Numbered from the stretch's first letter, positions 1-10,255 are shown. The stretch is DNA of 64,000 nt from Sporomusa sp. KB1 (GCF_007830295.1 NZ_VLKC01000002.1:778940-842939); one strand, 5' to 3'. Program-made: numbers and translations. Notes: generated by a model not told the origin, from the sequence alone.

Positions 1-322
1 TGCCTACTGATTTTTTGTTATTGATTCCGATATCAATTACCGAATAAGGAACATTATTAGCCTGACAAAAACAACTAATCGTCGCTCGCCCGTCTACCAT
101 GTTCTGTGCCTGGAGGTAGGTAATTTCCTCGGGAAAATTCACCACGCCTTCTTCAATAACGCCATTATCGGACGCAAATATTAAATGATAGGGTTTAATT
201 TCCGGATGCATCGTGCCCCAGGCTAATAACATTTTTTTAAAAACCGTTTCTAATAATCCTAGGCTGTTTGCTGGTTTTGCTGCTCCATTAACTAAATCAT
301 CTACTCTTGCCTGATAGTTCAT
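1..322 (-). CDS. cobT: Nicotinate-nucleotide--dimethylbenzimidazole phosphoribosyltransferase (CobT-like), 5' part only
   Basis: The gene starts at the ATG at 322 and runs off the left edge, so only about 107 N-terminal residues are visible. These include IFASDNGVIEEG, FPEEITYLQ and a VIDIGI stretch, which match the N-terminal fold of CobT (typical form ADHGV, a Gly-rich loop, then VDVG). CobT activates lower-ligand bases for cobalamin assembly in the cytoplasm. A GGGGG ribosome site lies about 8 bases upstream of the start. The cobalamin riboswitch directly upstream independently supports a B12 role. The MVDGRATISC segment departs from the usual GGAAI, so a divergent paralogue is possible. 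The active-site half lies outside the window. Confidence 0.75.
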   Translation of the reverse strand, partial: MNYQARVDDLVNGAAKPANSLGLLETVFKKMLLAWGTMHPEIKPYHLIFASDNGVIEEGVVNFPEEITYLQAQNMVDGRATISCFCQANNVPYSVIDIGINNKKSVG

Positions 323-362
323 GCTTAATCCCCCTATTTCTTGTTTTGTACCAATACAATAA

Positions 363-397
363 ATAAAAGAAACCCTTAGCCCAAAAGAGCCAGGGTT
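363..397 (-). terminator. Rho-independent terminator of the cobalamin riboswitch
   Basis: On the minus strand AACCCT pairs with AGGGTT across a 15-base loop and is followed by TTTCTTTT. It lies between the riboswitch aptamer and the cobT start, as expected for control by transcription termination. Confidence 0.7.
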
Positions 398-439
398 ATA
401 TTTTCATAAAATCCTGTCCTCCTGGTACTACCTCTGGCG

Positions 440-650
440 CGGAGGTAAATAACAGCCAAAACAGGCAGGTCTCCTGGCTTACGGATCCAAAGAACACCCC
501 TGCCTTCCCGCTTGCTGGTGGCATAATAAAAGTATTCTTCCCCGCTTACAGTGGCGCGACCGCGTCGTTTAAGGATTTAGGCAATCCTTCCGAACTTCCC
601 TATTCTCCTCTTAGCTTACTAAGAGGCACCTGTATGGTGGCAAATTATTA
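440..650 (-). promoter_or_regulatory. Cobalamin (B12) riboswitch
   Basis: Read on the minus strand, the segment carries the B12 box AGCCAGGAGACCTGCC (473-488 on the plus strand). It also has GCCACTGTAAGCGGGGAAG, the GCCACCAGCAAGCGGGAAGG block and a 5' GCCACCATACAGGTGCC arm. These are the conserved blocks of the adenosylcobalamin aptamer in the correct order. A terminator and the cobT start follow. Binding of B12 is expected to shut off cobT transcription. The outer limits are approximate. Confidence 0.95.
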
Positions 651-819
651 AGTTTTGATTTCTGTTATACTCATTCTACAGTTATGACCATTCTCCTGTC
701 AGCCTATGTAGGTTCGCAAGATGTTGAAACATTTAGTCAAAAACATAACTTCCCCGCTTGTCTATCCTGCCTTCAAAGAGTACAATATGAATAGAAAGTT
801 TTAAAGGCAGGTGACAGCA

Positions 820-1404
820 ATGGAGAATACGGAATTATTGCAAGCCATCCGCTCTATGATCCAGGAAGAAATACAGCCTATTAAAGAAGAAATAACTACC
901 ATCAAATCCGATATCGGCACTCTCAAGTCAGATATGGACACTCTTAAGTCTGATATGGATACAATCAAATCTGATACTTCCGCCTTAAAGTCTGATATGG
1001 ATACCGTCAAATCCGATATTTCCGCCTTGAAGTCTGATATGGATACCGTCAAATCCGATATTTCCGCCTTGAAGTCTGATATGGATACCGTCAAATCCGA
1101 TACTTCCGCCTTGAAGTCTGATATGGATACCGTCAAATCCGATATTTCCGCCTTGAAGTCTGATATGGCTACCGCCAAATCCGATATTTCCACCATCCAA
1201 TCCACTATGGCTACCAAAGCTGATATTACCCGCTTAGAAAACAAGATTGAGCAATACGGCGAAGTCCAGCAAAAAGACATCTATCATTTGCTCCAGTTAA
1301 CCAGTAAAAAAGTTGATAACATCCACGAAGACTTAAAATCCCTGGCAGAAGTCACCGGCGAACATGAAATGAAAATTCGTTCTCTTGCCCGCCGCCCTGT
1401 TTGA
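820..1404 (+). CDS. Heptad-repeat coiled-coil protein of unknown function
   Basis: The protein has about 194 residues. After an acidic N-terminal segment of roughly 30 residues it has about fourteen consecutive seven-residue repeats of the pattern KSD-(M/I/T)-(D/S)-(T/A)-(V/L/I). A less repetitive coiled-coil tail follows, ending in a basic RSLARRPV. I chose the ATG at 820, which has AGGTGA five bases upstream. A GTG at 811 is in frame but has no properly spaced ribosome site. There is no signal peptide or membrane segment, so a cytoplasmic rod-like protein is likely. Similar KSD-repeat proteins occur widely in Firmicutes without assigned function. It is the only plus-strand gene in the first 50 kb and ends in its own terminator. 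Long antisense frames across it are by-products of the repeat. Confidence 0.8.
   Translation: MENTELLQAIRSMIQEEIQPIKEEITTIKSDIGTLKSDMDTLKSDMDTIKSDTSALKSDMDTVKSDISALKSDMDTVKSDISALKSDMDTVKSDTSALKSDMDTVKSDISALKSDMATAKSDISTIQSTMATKADITRLENKIEQYGEVQQKDIYHLLQLTSKKVDNIHEDLKSLAEVTGEHEMKIRSLARRPV
900..1200 (+). repeat. 42-bp (2 x 21 bp) tandem coding repeat
   Basis: A unit of the form AAGTCTGATATGGATACCGT plus 22 further bases recurs in register about four times between roughly 985 and 1165. More diverged 21-bp half-units lie on both sides. It encodes the heptads of the coiled-coil protein. Near-identity at DNA level indicates recent expansion and contraction by slippage or recombination. Confidence 0.9.
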
Positions 1405-1420
1405 AAGCGTACAAGTAATT

Positions 1421-1448
1421 AACCCGGCTATGTGCCGGTTATTTTTTT
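1421..1448 (+). terminator. Rho-independent terminator of the coiled-coil gene
   Basis: AACCGGC-type arms (AACCCGGC/GCCGGTT) around a short loop are followed by ATTTTTTT. The T-tract overlaps the last codons of the convergent DedA gene. Confidence 0.85.
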
Positions 1449-2026
1449 GCGCAACAAAGCAAATACCCGATTAGAATGGCGATAGCCAACACACCTGCTG
1501 CTGTCAAACCAATCGAATTACCTAAACCAGCTAACCGTTGCCAGTTATGCCCTAGCCCAGTCCCCAGATAGATAAGAGCACCACACCAAATAACTGAACT
1601 AATAAATATTCCGAAAATATAGGCCCTGCCATTCATCTGGACAAAGCCTGCCGGAATTGGAATAGCGCCGCGAATAACAGGTAGCAGCCTTCCAAAAACA
1701 ATGGTAAAAATGCCGTATTGAGTAAGCCATTTTTCAATAATCAGCAGTTTCGACTCAGTTGGTATGAGGAAGGAAAAATGTTGAGCTATAATTTTTGTTC
1801 TGCTAAACAAACCCAGTCCATAACTAATAACAGCCCCCAGTAAATCTCCCAATGCGGTGACCGCTATCGCAGGAAGCATTTCTAGTTGTCCGCTATATAC
1901 TAAATAACCGGTAACCCCCAGGGTTAATTCCCCTGGCAGGGGCAGGCCTGTACCAGTAAGCAGCATAGCTGTAAAAATAGCAAAGTAACCATAGGTGTCG
2001 ATATGATTAAGTACTGCTTGTTCCAT
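1439..2026 (-). CDS. DedA family membrane protein
   Basis: The protein has 195 residues and several hydrophobic spans. Family hallmarks are the re-entrant helix segment near residues 24-45 (TGTGLPLPGELTL, in place of the E-x-P-P-x-P type motif) and the conserved GRLLPVIRGAIPIPAG around residues 110-126 (the F/GR-F-P-x-R-x-x-x-x-x-x-A-G signature). DedA/VTT proteins are membrane scramblases or undecaprenyl-phosphate flippases needed for envelope homeostasis. The exact substrate cannot be read here. A GGAGG lies upstream of the ATG at a rather long spacing. The gene stands alone between two terminators and faces the coiled-coil gene tail to tail. Confidence 0.88.
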   Translation of the reverse strand: MEQAVLNHIDTYGYFAIFTAMLLTGTGLPLPGELTLGVTGYLVYSGQLEMLPAIAVTALGDLLGAVISYGLGLFSRTKIIAQHFSFLIPTESKLLIIEKWLTQYGIFTIVFGRLLPVIRGAIPIPAGFVQMNGRAYIFGIFISSVIWCGALIYLGTGLGHNWQRLAGLGNSIGLTAAGVLAIAILIGYLLCCAKK

Positions 2027-2090
2027 TGTCGAATTACCTAACCTCCACTGCGTAATCGATACATTGCTAATGTATCCCTGATATAAAAAA

Positions 2091-2117
2091 AAATCCGGCT
2101 ATCCGGATTTTTTTTTA
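2091..2117. terminator. Bidirectional rho-independent terminator
   Basis: AAATCCGG and CCGGATTT pair around a CTAT loop, with A8 on one side and T8 on the other. It can therefore stop transcripts from either strand. On the minus strand it ends the nitroreductase transcript. Confidence 0.85.
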
Positions 2118-2142
2118 GGTACAGCATCTGTCTTTTCTTAGC

Positions 2143-2778
2143 TCAAGAAATAAAAGTCGACACATCCTCCACCGGTTTTCGCGGCGGAACTGATACTTTA
2201 TCAGCAGCAGGAACACCCAGTGGTGTCATGGCAGCCAGCTGATAGCCTTCTTTATTAAAACCAATATATGCCGAAATATCTTCAGCAGCATGCGTCGGTC
2301 CGGTCATCCAGCAAGTGCCATAACCCAGGCTGGCAGCAGCTAACAGTAGATTTTCCAAGGCGGCTGCGATATTTTGAATACCAGGATTGGGGTTGGCATA
2401 TTTTATGGCTTCCTCGCGTGGCATAATGCCATCAGCTAAAAGCATATCAGCGATAGTATAATAAGGACCGGCATATACAAGAATCAACACAGGCGCAACC
2501 TTAAAAGCTGTTTGATAGGGCAGGCTTCCCTTTAACCCCTTAATTTTTGTCTCATCACATAAATATGTGCACAACTCAGCGTTCTTTCTCTCAACAATTC
2601 GGGCAATCTCGGCAATTTTCTTTTTATTTGTGATAACAACAAAATGCCAATTTTGCCGGTTTTTTCCTGATGGTGCATAAGTAGCCGCTTTGATTAGTTC
2701 TTTGATTGTTTGCTCTGGGACTTGTTCCTCTGTAAATTGACGTACACTATGACGCTTGTAAATAAATTCTAAGTCCAT
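2143..2778 (-). CDS. Nitroreductase family protein (FMN-dependent)
   Basis: The 211-residue protein has the N-terminal RHSVRQF motif and APSGKNRQNWHFVVI (around residues 35-49), which contact FMN in nitroreductases. A Gly-rich LGYGTCWMTGP segment (about 150-160) and MTPLGVPA near the C-terminus complete the fold. Such enzymes reduce nitro groups, quinones or flavins with NAD(P)H in the cytoplasm, and the substrate is not predictable. An AAGGAGGT ribosome site supports the ATG at 2778. It is flanked by a terminator downstream and a 130-bp gap upstream, so it is probably monocistronic or lightly coupled to the amidotransferase gene. Confidence 0.9.
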   Translation of the reverse strand: MDLEFIYKRHSVRQFTEEQVPEQTIKELIKAATYAPSGKNRQNWHFVVITNKKKIAEIARIVERKNAELCTYLCDETKIKGLKGSLPYQTAFKVAPVLILVYAGPYYTIADMLLADGIMPREEAIKYANPNPGIQNIAAALENLLLAAASLGYGTCWMTGPTHAAEDISAYIGFNKEGYQLAAMTPLGVPAADKVSVPPRKPVEDVSTFIS

Positions 2779-2910
2779 AATAACTGACCTCCTTGCATTT
2801 TCGGTATATTCACTGATCCCCTGCCTTCGTCCTGACTAGGCAACTTGTTAAAAAATCGTCTAATCCTTTTGGCTAACCAATTTTTATTTGCATGTAACGA
2901 ACCTGATGAT

Positions 2911-3624
2911 TTAAAGAACACCCTCACTGTACATCTTTTCAAGTTGTGTAAGAAACATATCCATCCACTTATTGCTTTGTTCAATATATTCAGGGTGAGC
3001 AAGCAGTTCTTCCGGCGTCTGCACATATACATCGGGAATCATTTCTGCGCGGCAGTTTTCTATAAGACCGGTGATGATCGACACTGTGTTTTCCAGGTGG
3101 TACTGAAAACCAAATACTCTGTTTTTATAAATAAATGCCTGCTGCTTGCAGGCATCGCTTGCTGCTATGCATTGTGCATCTTCCGGCAAAACGCTGAAAG
3201 TATCCCCATGCCACTGGAATACTATTGGCTGTTGAGGGAAAAAAGAGAATAAAGGGGATAACCTTGTTTCTTCCGTCAAGCTGACTGGAAACCAGCCAAT
3301 CTCTTTATAAGGATTTTGGGTCACCTTACCGCCGATTACATCAGCAATTAATTGACCACCGAGACAGAGGCCAATAACTACTTTACTGGCGTCAATCGCT
3401 TCTCTGATGAACGCCTTTTCATCAGCAAGCCACGGATAGATTGCTTCTTCATAGATATTCATCGGCCCTCCCATGACCACAAGCCAATCGAAATCGGCCT
3501 GCTCTGGGAGCGGCTCATGCTGGTATAACTGCGTGTTTGTCAGCACATGACCGTTTTCCCTCGCCCATAGCAGAATGCTGCCAGGGTTTTCAAAAGGGAC
3601 ATGTTGCAAATAATGAAGTCTCAT
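2911..3624 (-). CDS. Class I glutamine amidotransferase domain protein
   Basis: The 237-residue protein shows the GATase-1 nucleophile elbow GLCLGGQLIAD (Cys near residue 87) and a FQYHLE segment with the catalytic His and Glu near 174-176. The N-terminal WLVVMGGPMNIYEE is typical of stand-alone GMP-synthase-like amidotransferases. It hydrolyses glutamine or a gamma-glutamyl substrate; the acceptor is unknown because there is no fused synthetase domain. The ATG at 3624 has an AGGATAGGAG-type site upstream. It lies downstream of the anf operon terminator and upstream of the nitroreductase on the same strand, with no obvious functional link to either. Confidence 0.85.
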   Translation of the reverse strand: MRLHYLQHVPFENPGSILLWARENGHVLTNTQLYQHEPLPEQADFDWLVVMGGPMNIYEEAIYPWLADEKAFIREAIDASKVVIGLCLGGQLIADVIGGKVTQNPYKEIGWFPVSLTEETRLSPLFSFFPQQPIVFQWHGDTFSVLPEDAQCIAASDACKQQAFIYKNRVFGFQYHLENTVSIITGLIENCRAEMIPDVYVQTPEELLAHPEYIEQSNKWMDMFLTQLEKMYSEGVL

Positions 3625-3680
3625 TTTGTCTCCTATCCTTTCATCGTAGTTTTCTTCTGTTCATTTTCTCACAAATAAAT

Positions 3681-3725
3681 AAAAAAAGTCAACTCTAATG
3701 CAAATCTGCACTCCGCTTAGTTGAC
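3681..3725 (-). terminator. Rho-independent terminator after the anf-nifB operon
   Basis: On the minus strand GTCAACT and AGTTGAC close a 24-base loop and are followed by TTTTTTTATTTATTTG. It is the first terminator downstream of nifB and so marks the probable end of the nitrogenase transcript. Confidence 0.75.
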
Positions 3726-3739
3726 ACTTCATTGTATGA

Positions 3740-3886
3740 CTATTGATTATTTTTCTGACACGCCTGAACCACCAACTTGGTTAGGTCAGGCAACAACTTC
3801 CGTCGATACCGGTTTCATGCCCAATACCATCTGTTTCATAGATATGAAACTCTTCAGCGTGACCATAGTGCAAATCAACCAACTGC
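3740..3886 (-). pseudogene. Frameshifted NifX-like C-terminal domain remnant of NifB
   Basis: Immediately behind the nifB stop, shifting by one base in an AAAA run lets the reading continue as VDLHYGHAEEFHIYETDG. That is the hallmark start of the NifX/NafY-like domain normally fused to bacterial NifB. The frame then breaks again. A final piece reading LTKLVVQACQKNNQ ends at a TAG at 3740-3742, in the third frame. The remnant is only about 50 codons, against roughly 100 for an intact domain, so it has lost sequence as well as frame. The SAM domain itself is untouched. Confidence 0.7.
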
Positions 3887-4810
3887 TTATATTTTGGAGG
3901 TCACAGCTATCTTATACACCCTGGCCAGAAGATTACATTTTTTCATAGATTCGGGTTTAGGGCTACGGAACCTATGGGATTGATCTTCTGCTAAAAGCCC
4001 GATGGCATCGGCACGGCATTGCTGACAGTGAAGCATTTGGGGAATGTCGGTTTGGCACAAATCCCGCAAAGCATTTATCTCTTTTATGCTGGTCTGGGGG
4101 AAATTCTGAAACACACTGCCTGGCGCCGGGATGAGCGGCATAATATTAGTCATTAGTGCGCCCAAACTCTTTACTTTTTTTACTACTGCCGGGATATGTT
4201 CATCATTAATGCCCTTGATCATAACAATATTGACTTTGACCAGGATACCGTTATCTGCCAAAAGCTTAATGCCTTGCAGCTGGTTGCCGATCAATAGTTC
4301 AGCAGCATTTTCACCCACATAGTACTTACCCAGATAATGAATATGATGATAGATTTTGGCCCCGATGGCAGACTCCAGACAGTTTACAGTAACGGTTACA
4401 TGCTGAATCCCCAGGTCAATAATATCCTGCCCATAGTGAGGAAGCATCAGGCCATTAGTGGACAAGCAAAATATCATATCAGGCGATTCGGCCTTGATTA
4501 ACTGAATACTGCTTGTTACAGCCTCCCAATTGGCTAAGGCATCACCCGGACCGGCAATCCCAACAACACTCAACTGGGGAATTTCGGCTTTTACCCGGAT
4601 AAACTTTTCCAGACTCAGTGCCGGGGTCAATACCTCACTTGTCACACCAGGACGACTTTCATTTACACAATCATACTTGCGATTACAGTAGTTACAGCTA
4701 ATATTGCAAATCGGTGCCACTGGCAGATGCATTCTGGCAAATTTATGATGGGCATCAAAAGAATAGCAAGGGTGCTTGGCCGTAATTTCTGCTAATTCTT
4801 GTTTTTCCAT
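3887..4810 (-). CDS. nifB: NifB, nitrogenase cofactor precursor (NifB-co) synthase
   Basis: NifB is a radical SAM enzyme that fuses two [4Fe-4S] clusters and inserts carbide to make the 8Fe core used by all nitrogenase cofactors, including FeFe-co. The 307-residue protein starts with the NifB-specific HPCYSFDAHHKFARMHLP. The radical SAM motif CNISCNYCNRKYDC (about residues 35-48) and SRPGVTSEVL follow. A C-terminal LHCQQCRADAIG supplies the extra cluster Cys pair. Its length resembles archaeal SAM-only NifB. However, the downstream frameshifted remnant suggests it descends from a longer two-domain form. It closes the anf operon, 17 bases after the PNPOx-like gene, and would supply the cofactor core without NifEN, which FeFe-co assembly does not need. 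Confidence 0.95.
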   Translation of the reverse strand: MEKQELAEITAKHPCYSFDAHHKFARMHLPVAPICNISCNYCNRKYDCVNESRPGVTSEVLTPALSLEKFIRVKAEIPQLSVVGIAGPGDALANWEAVTSSIQLIKAESPDMIFCLSTNGLMLPHYGQDIIDLGIQHVTVTVNCLESAIGAKIYHHIHYLGKYYVGENAAELLIGNQLQGIKLLADNGILVKVNIVMIKGINDEHIPAVVKKVKSLGALMTNIMPLIPAPGSVFQNFPQTSIKEINALRDLCQTDIPQMLHCQQCRADAIGLLAEDQSHRFRSPKPESMKKCNLLARVYKIAVTSKI

Positions 4811-4827
4811 AGCTAATCAGCCTCTTT

Positions 4828-5358
4828 TCATTGCGCCTGAAACATATGCTCCAGATCAATTGGGTTTTCTTTGGCAGTAAGCTCCTCCGGATCAATAGAG
4901 TAAACGGCAACAGCATTGTTATCAAAGGATGAACGGTATTTATCCACAAATTGCCCTGAAAGTGGGGTTTTAAAAAACTGCGGCATAAACTTTTCTAAAA
5001 ACTGCGCCAGTACTTGCGTTTTTTCGGCTAAATCCTGAACAAGAACCGCCTTACCAAAAATAACAACACTCAGGTAGGCAGTATCACATTTGGCCGGCAC
5101 GGGGTCGGCTACAGTGCCAAATTCTTCAAATACGGTAAAACAGACGGACGGACTGGCGGCAAGGACGACGTTTTTTTTGCCGCTGCCCATACCATGGATA
5201 TATATTTTACCATTCCAATAAACATAATTGACAGGCAAAGCATAAGGCCTCTCGGCAATTTCACACATGCTTAATGTTCCAACCCTTTTTTCGGTTAAAA
5301 AACGGTTAATCTTTTCTTTATCCGCACAAATTCGTTGGGTGTATTTTATTTGTTCCAT
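4828..5358 (-). CDS. Pyridoxamine 5'-phosphate oxidase-like flavin/heme-binding protein
   Basis: About 176 residues with a split-barrel fold pattern: ...FLTEKRVGTLSMCE..RPYALPVNYVYWNGKIYIHGMGSGKKN, then SVCFTVFEEFG and a C-terminal VYSIDPEELTAKEN. This matches the NimA/PNPOx-like family, which binds flavin or heme and acts as a small redox or detoxifying protein. The ATG at 5358 fits better than the GTG at 5370, which abuts the AAAGGG. It sits between the HEPN-like gene and nifB in the nitrogenase operon. That suggests a nitrogenase-linked redox or protective role, which is an inference from position only. Confidence 0.8.
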   Translation of the reverse strand: MEQIKYTQRICADKEKINRFLTEKRVGTLSMCEIAERPYALPVNYVYWNGKIYIHGMGSGKKNVVLAASPSVCFTVFEEFGTVADPVPAKCDTAYLSVVIFGKAVLVQDLAEKTQVLAQFLEKFMPQFFKTPLSGQFVDKYRSSFDNNAVAVYSIDPEELTAKENPIDLEHMFQAQ

Positions 5359-5415
5359 CCTATCTATCACTCCCTTTAGCTAATAAGCGCACGCCGGTTG
5401 AGAAACACAGGCTGG

Positions 5416-5853
5416 CTATACTTCGTTACTGTTCTTAAAAGCCTCTCTAACTGCAGCAATCCTTGTCTGATCAAATAGTTGCTTAACCTCATTACACATT
5501 GCCAAAACGCGATCCGAATCAGATTCTTCGGGAATTCCATGATAATAATTTTCAAGAGAACAAATACCAAATAGTAAATCCAGCGATCTTATTTCCTTAT
5601 TTAATACCTCAGAAACGTCAATAATTGTTTCTACTGCATCCATAAGACAGGTATAGTTGTGATTTCCCGGCTCTTCGCCGTATAAATCACATAAAGCAAT
5701 AAGATAGTTTTCGAGCGCAACTGAAGCTACATTAAATATTACACTGGAACACTGTCCTTCTTCCAAAAACTGCTCGGCCCGATGATGATACATCTTGGCA
5801 CTGCGATAATCTGCCTCAAACGCTTCTATATCGATTTTATTGATATCAATCAT
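5416..5853 (-). CDS. HEPN-fold-like small protein in the anf operon
   Basis: The 145-residue all-helical protein has the HEPN layout. It has a first long helix with AEQFLEEGQCSSVIFNVASVA, then ALENYLIALCDLYGE, an H-containing loop (NHNYTCLMDAVETII), a helix with KEIRSLDLLFG and a final helix after PEESDSDRVLAMCNEV. The R-x4-6-H ribonuclease signature of toxic HEPN proteins is not apparent, so it is likely a non-nuclease binding or adaptor member. Start ATG 5853 has AGAGGAT upstream. It lies between anfK and the PNPOx-like gene and is separated from anfK by a strong hairpin. I know of no standard nitrogenase gene with this fold. AnfO is a different family by sequence, as far as I can judge. 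Confidence 0.6.
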   Translation of the reverse strand: MIDINKIDIEAFEADYRSAKMYHHRAEQFLEEGQCSSVIFNVASVALENYLIALCDLYGEEPGNHNYTCLMDAVETIIDVSEVLNKEIRSLDLLFGICSLENYYHGIPEESDSDRVLAMCNEVKQLFDQTRIAAVREAFKNSNEV

Positions 5854-5877
5854 TGTTTTATCCTCTTTTTTACTATT

Positions 5878-5919
5878 GATTCTGCCAGAACCTGATCCGT
5901 GTCAGGAACTGGCAGAATC
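5878..5919 (-). promoter_or_regulatory. Intercistronic hairpin between anfK and the HEPN-like gene
   Basis: An 11-bp stem (GATTCTGCCAG/CTGGCAGAATC) continues after an AA/AA internal loop into CCTGA/TCAGG with a six-base loop. No T-tract follows on the minus strand. It is better placed for mRNA 3'-end protection or processing, setting anfHDGK apart from the accessory genes, than for termination. Confidence 0.6.
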
Positions 5920-5982
5920 CAATAAATTCCCAGATGTCTTACACTAGCTGATGCTCAGAATGCTACTAGTCTTGAAGATGAC

Positions 5983-7371
5983 TTACCAAACATTGAGAAC
6001 CCATTCCTTGTTTTTCTTGTATTCCATGTCGGTAAAGAGCGTGTTCGCCATCTGCTCAGCAAGCCAGGTCGCACCCGCATAACCGACAACCGGATGACGA
6101 TACAGTCCCGCTCGGTCGTAGGTGGGGAACCCTACGCGTACCATCGGAATATTATTGTCAATGGAAACAAACCGTCCCTTGGAATGACCCAGAATGAGAT
6201 CAAGTTCAAGGCCCTCGTTCTTGATCCGGTTTTCCAGTTCCCACAGATCTGCATTCATGATGATTTCCATATTGAAATCGACGTTTTCCTGCAGCGCCTT
6301 AATCCGGGGATCGTCCGGGTAGGACGTATTGTCATCACCAAGCAATAGCAATACCGGTTTCATCTCCAGATCGATACAGAACTCTGCAAGTCCGATAACA
6401 AGATCGGCATTGCCATAGATAGCAACCTTCTTATCAGCGAAAAACATGTGAACTAGATCGGTCAGGGCATCAATGGCAAGTCCCCGTTCCCGGACAAGTG
6501 ATTTGGGAATCGGCTTGCCGGTTAGTTTCTTCACGTTCTGTAAAAAGGTATCTGTGTTGCGGATACCGATAGGCGTCGGACCAATGATCGCCGGAATATC
6601 GAATTCTTTTTCCAGATAGGTGGCGGTTTGACCGCCTTCATACCTGTTCAAAGCAATCGTTCCCAACGCGTCCGCTGTCCCGGTCAGGTCCGCAATCGTC
6701 GTGTCACCATGGGATACATGGTTGCCGTCAGGCATCAACGGGGAATCGAAATTCTCAATTTCGAACAGCACGGTCGACTCCACCTGCATTGCCGCCAGCA
6801 GATGCTTAAGTTCTGTTACATCTCCCGGATTGACCCAGCCGGTAATCAGATTGAGTTTTCCGCTGGGTTTATTTTTTTTCGCAAAGTGACTTACAAACTC
6901 TTTCACCGCAACATCGTATCCGCTCACCATACTCCCCTTAAAACTGGGTGTATGCACCGGAATCAAATGAACCTCTCGACCGGCATATTTTTCTTGCAAA
7001 AGCTCATTATTGAGTTTCAAAACTACACCGTCGATATCATCACCGATGACTTCTGTCGAACAGGTTGAGATGATCGGTATGACTTTGACATGCGGGTACC
7101 GCATCAACAGCACATCAATTGCCTCTTCAACGCGATGGGTGGCACCAAATACCGCACCATCCTCGTGCAGCGAGGAAGACGCTATCTCAAAGCTCTCCTT
7201 GAAATGCTGTGAAAACAGCAGGCGGACGAACATAACACAGCCCTGGCCTCCATGAACGATCCCAATACAATCCTTAATTCCTATACTAGCGTACTGCGCG
7301 CCACAAGGCTGACAGGTAAATATCGGGTTGATAACGCCGGCACGCTCTTTGGGTTTTACTTCACAAAACAT
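5983..7371 (-). CDS. anfK: Iron-only nitrogenase FeFe protein beta subunit AnfK
   Basis: AnfK pairs with AnfD to hold the P-cluster that passes electrons from AnfH to FeFe-co. I place the start at the ATG at 7371 (MFCEVKPKERAG), which has AAAAAGGAG nine bases upstream. The product is then 462 residues, the usual AnfK length; a start further upstream would add 18 residues of poor family fit. P-cluster Cys motifs are visible: INPIFTCQPCGAQY, VHGGQGCVMFVRL and ISTCSTEVIGDD. The sequence SSSLHEDGAVFGATHRVEEA is typical of AnfK/VnfK rather than NifK. It is the last structural gene, after anfG. Confidence 0.97.
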   Translation of the reverse strand: MFCEVKPKERAGVINPIFTCQPCGAQYASIGIKDCIGIVHGGQGCVMFVRLLFSQHFKESFEIASSSLHEDGAVFGATHRVEEAIDVLLMRYPHVKVIPIISTCSTEVIGDDIDGVVLKLNNELLQEKYAGREVHLIPVHTPSFKGSMVSGYDVAVKEFVSHFAKKNKPSGKLNLITGWVNPGDVTELKHLLAAMQVESTVLFEIENFDSPLMPDGNHVSHGDTTIADLTGTADALGTIALNRYEGGQTATYLEKEFDIPAIIGPTPIGIRNTDTFLQNVKKLTGKPIPKSLVRERGLAIDALTDLVHMFFADKKVAIYGNADLVIGLAEFCIDLEMKPVLLLLGDDNTSYPDDPRIKALQENVDFNMEIIMNADLWELENRIKNEGLELDLILGHSKGRFVSIDNNIPMVRVGFPTYDRAGLYRHPVVGYAGATWLAEQMANTLFTDMEYKKNKEWVLNVW

Positions 7372-7442
7372 AGCAATTACTCCTTTTTCTATTTGTTTTG
7401 TTCTGCGTCCGCCGTAATGGCACACAGCTTTTACCTTACTCT

Positions 7443-7793
7443 TTAATAATGCGGGTCAGTAAGCTCTGCATTCAGCGATCCTGTAATGGTTAAGTAGTCC
7501 ATACGGTCTTTGAGTCCCTGCATGAGCAACTTAATCTCCGGTTTATCCATCGTAAGCAACCATGGATACCGGCTTTTGAAAGCATCAGCCAAACACACGG
7601 CATCTACCCAATAGACTTTGTCAGTCGGATTGATAATGTCAACGGGTTCATCGCACAATAGCTGCATCGTTTTCGTAAGGATTCCCTCGTTTTGTTTCTC
7701 CCGGTCCCAGGAACGGGAGTGAAACTGCCACAGACATTTTTTCATTATATAATCTACTAGCTGCTCAGTCCTGTCTTTCATCATATCCTCCAT
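7443..7793 (-). CDS. anfG: Iron-only nitrogenase delta subunit AnfG
   Basis: AnfG is the small subunit unique to alternative nitrogenases; it binds AnfD and is needed for activity. The ~116-residue protein matches the family closely: [17 protein letters not shown] at the N-terminal side, [17 protein letters not shown] in the middle and [19 protein letters not shown] near the end. I chose ATG 7793, nine bases after GGAGG; the in-frame ATG at 7802 touches the GGAGG. It is placed anfD-anfG-anfK, the normal order, with 15 bases to the anfD stop. Confidence 0.97.
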   Translation of the reverse strand: MEDMMKDRTEQLVDYIMKKCLWQFHSRSWDREKQNEGILTKTMQLLCDEPVDIINPTDKVYWVDAVCLADAFKSRYPWLLTMDKPEIKLLMQGLKDRMDYLTITGSLNAELTDPHY

Positions 7794-7808
7794 AGCTATC
7801 ATCCTCCG

Positions 7809-9398
<1,590 letters not shown>

Positions 9399-9406
9399 TT
9401 AAAATA

Positions 9407-10255
<849 letters not shown>

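Noticed and set aside
900-1200. Possible CRISPR-like array
   Set aside because: Repeats are contiguous without unique spacers, multiples of 21 bp, and encode a heptad protein.
801-1280. Long open frames antisense to the coiled-coil gene
   Set aside because: The regular 21/42-bp repeat keeps all frames in phase free of stops; the plus-strand frame has the ribosome site, start and terminator.
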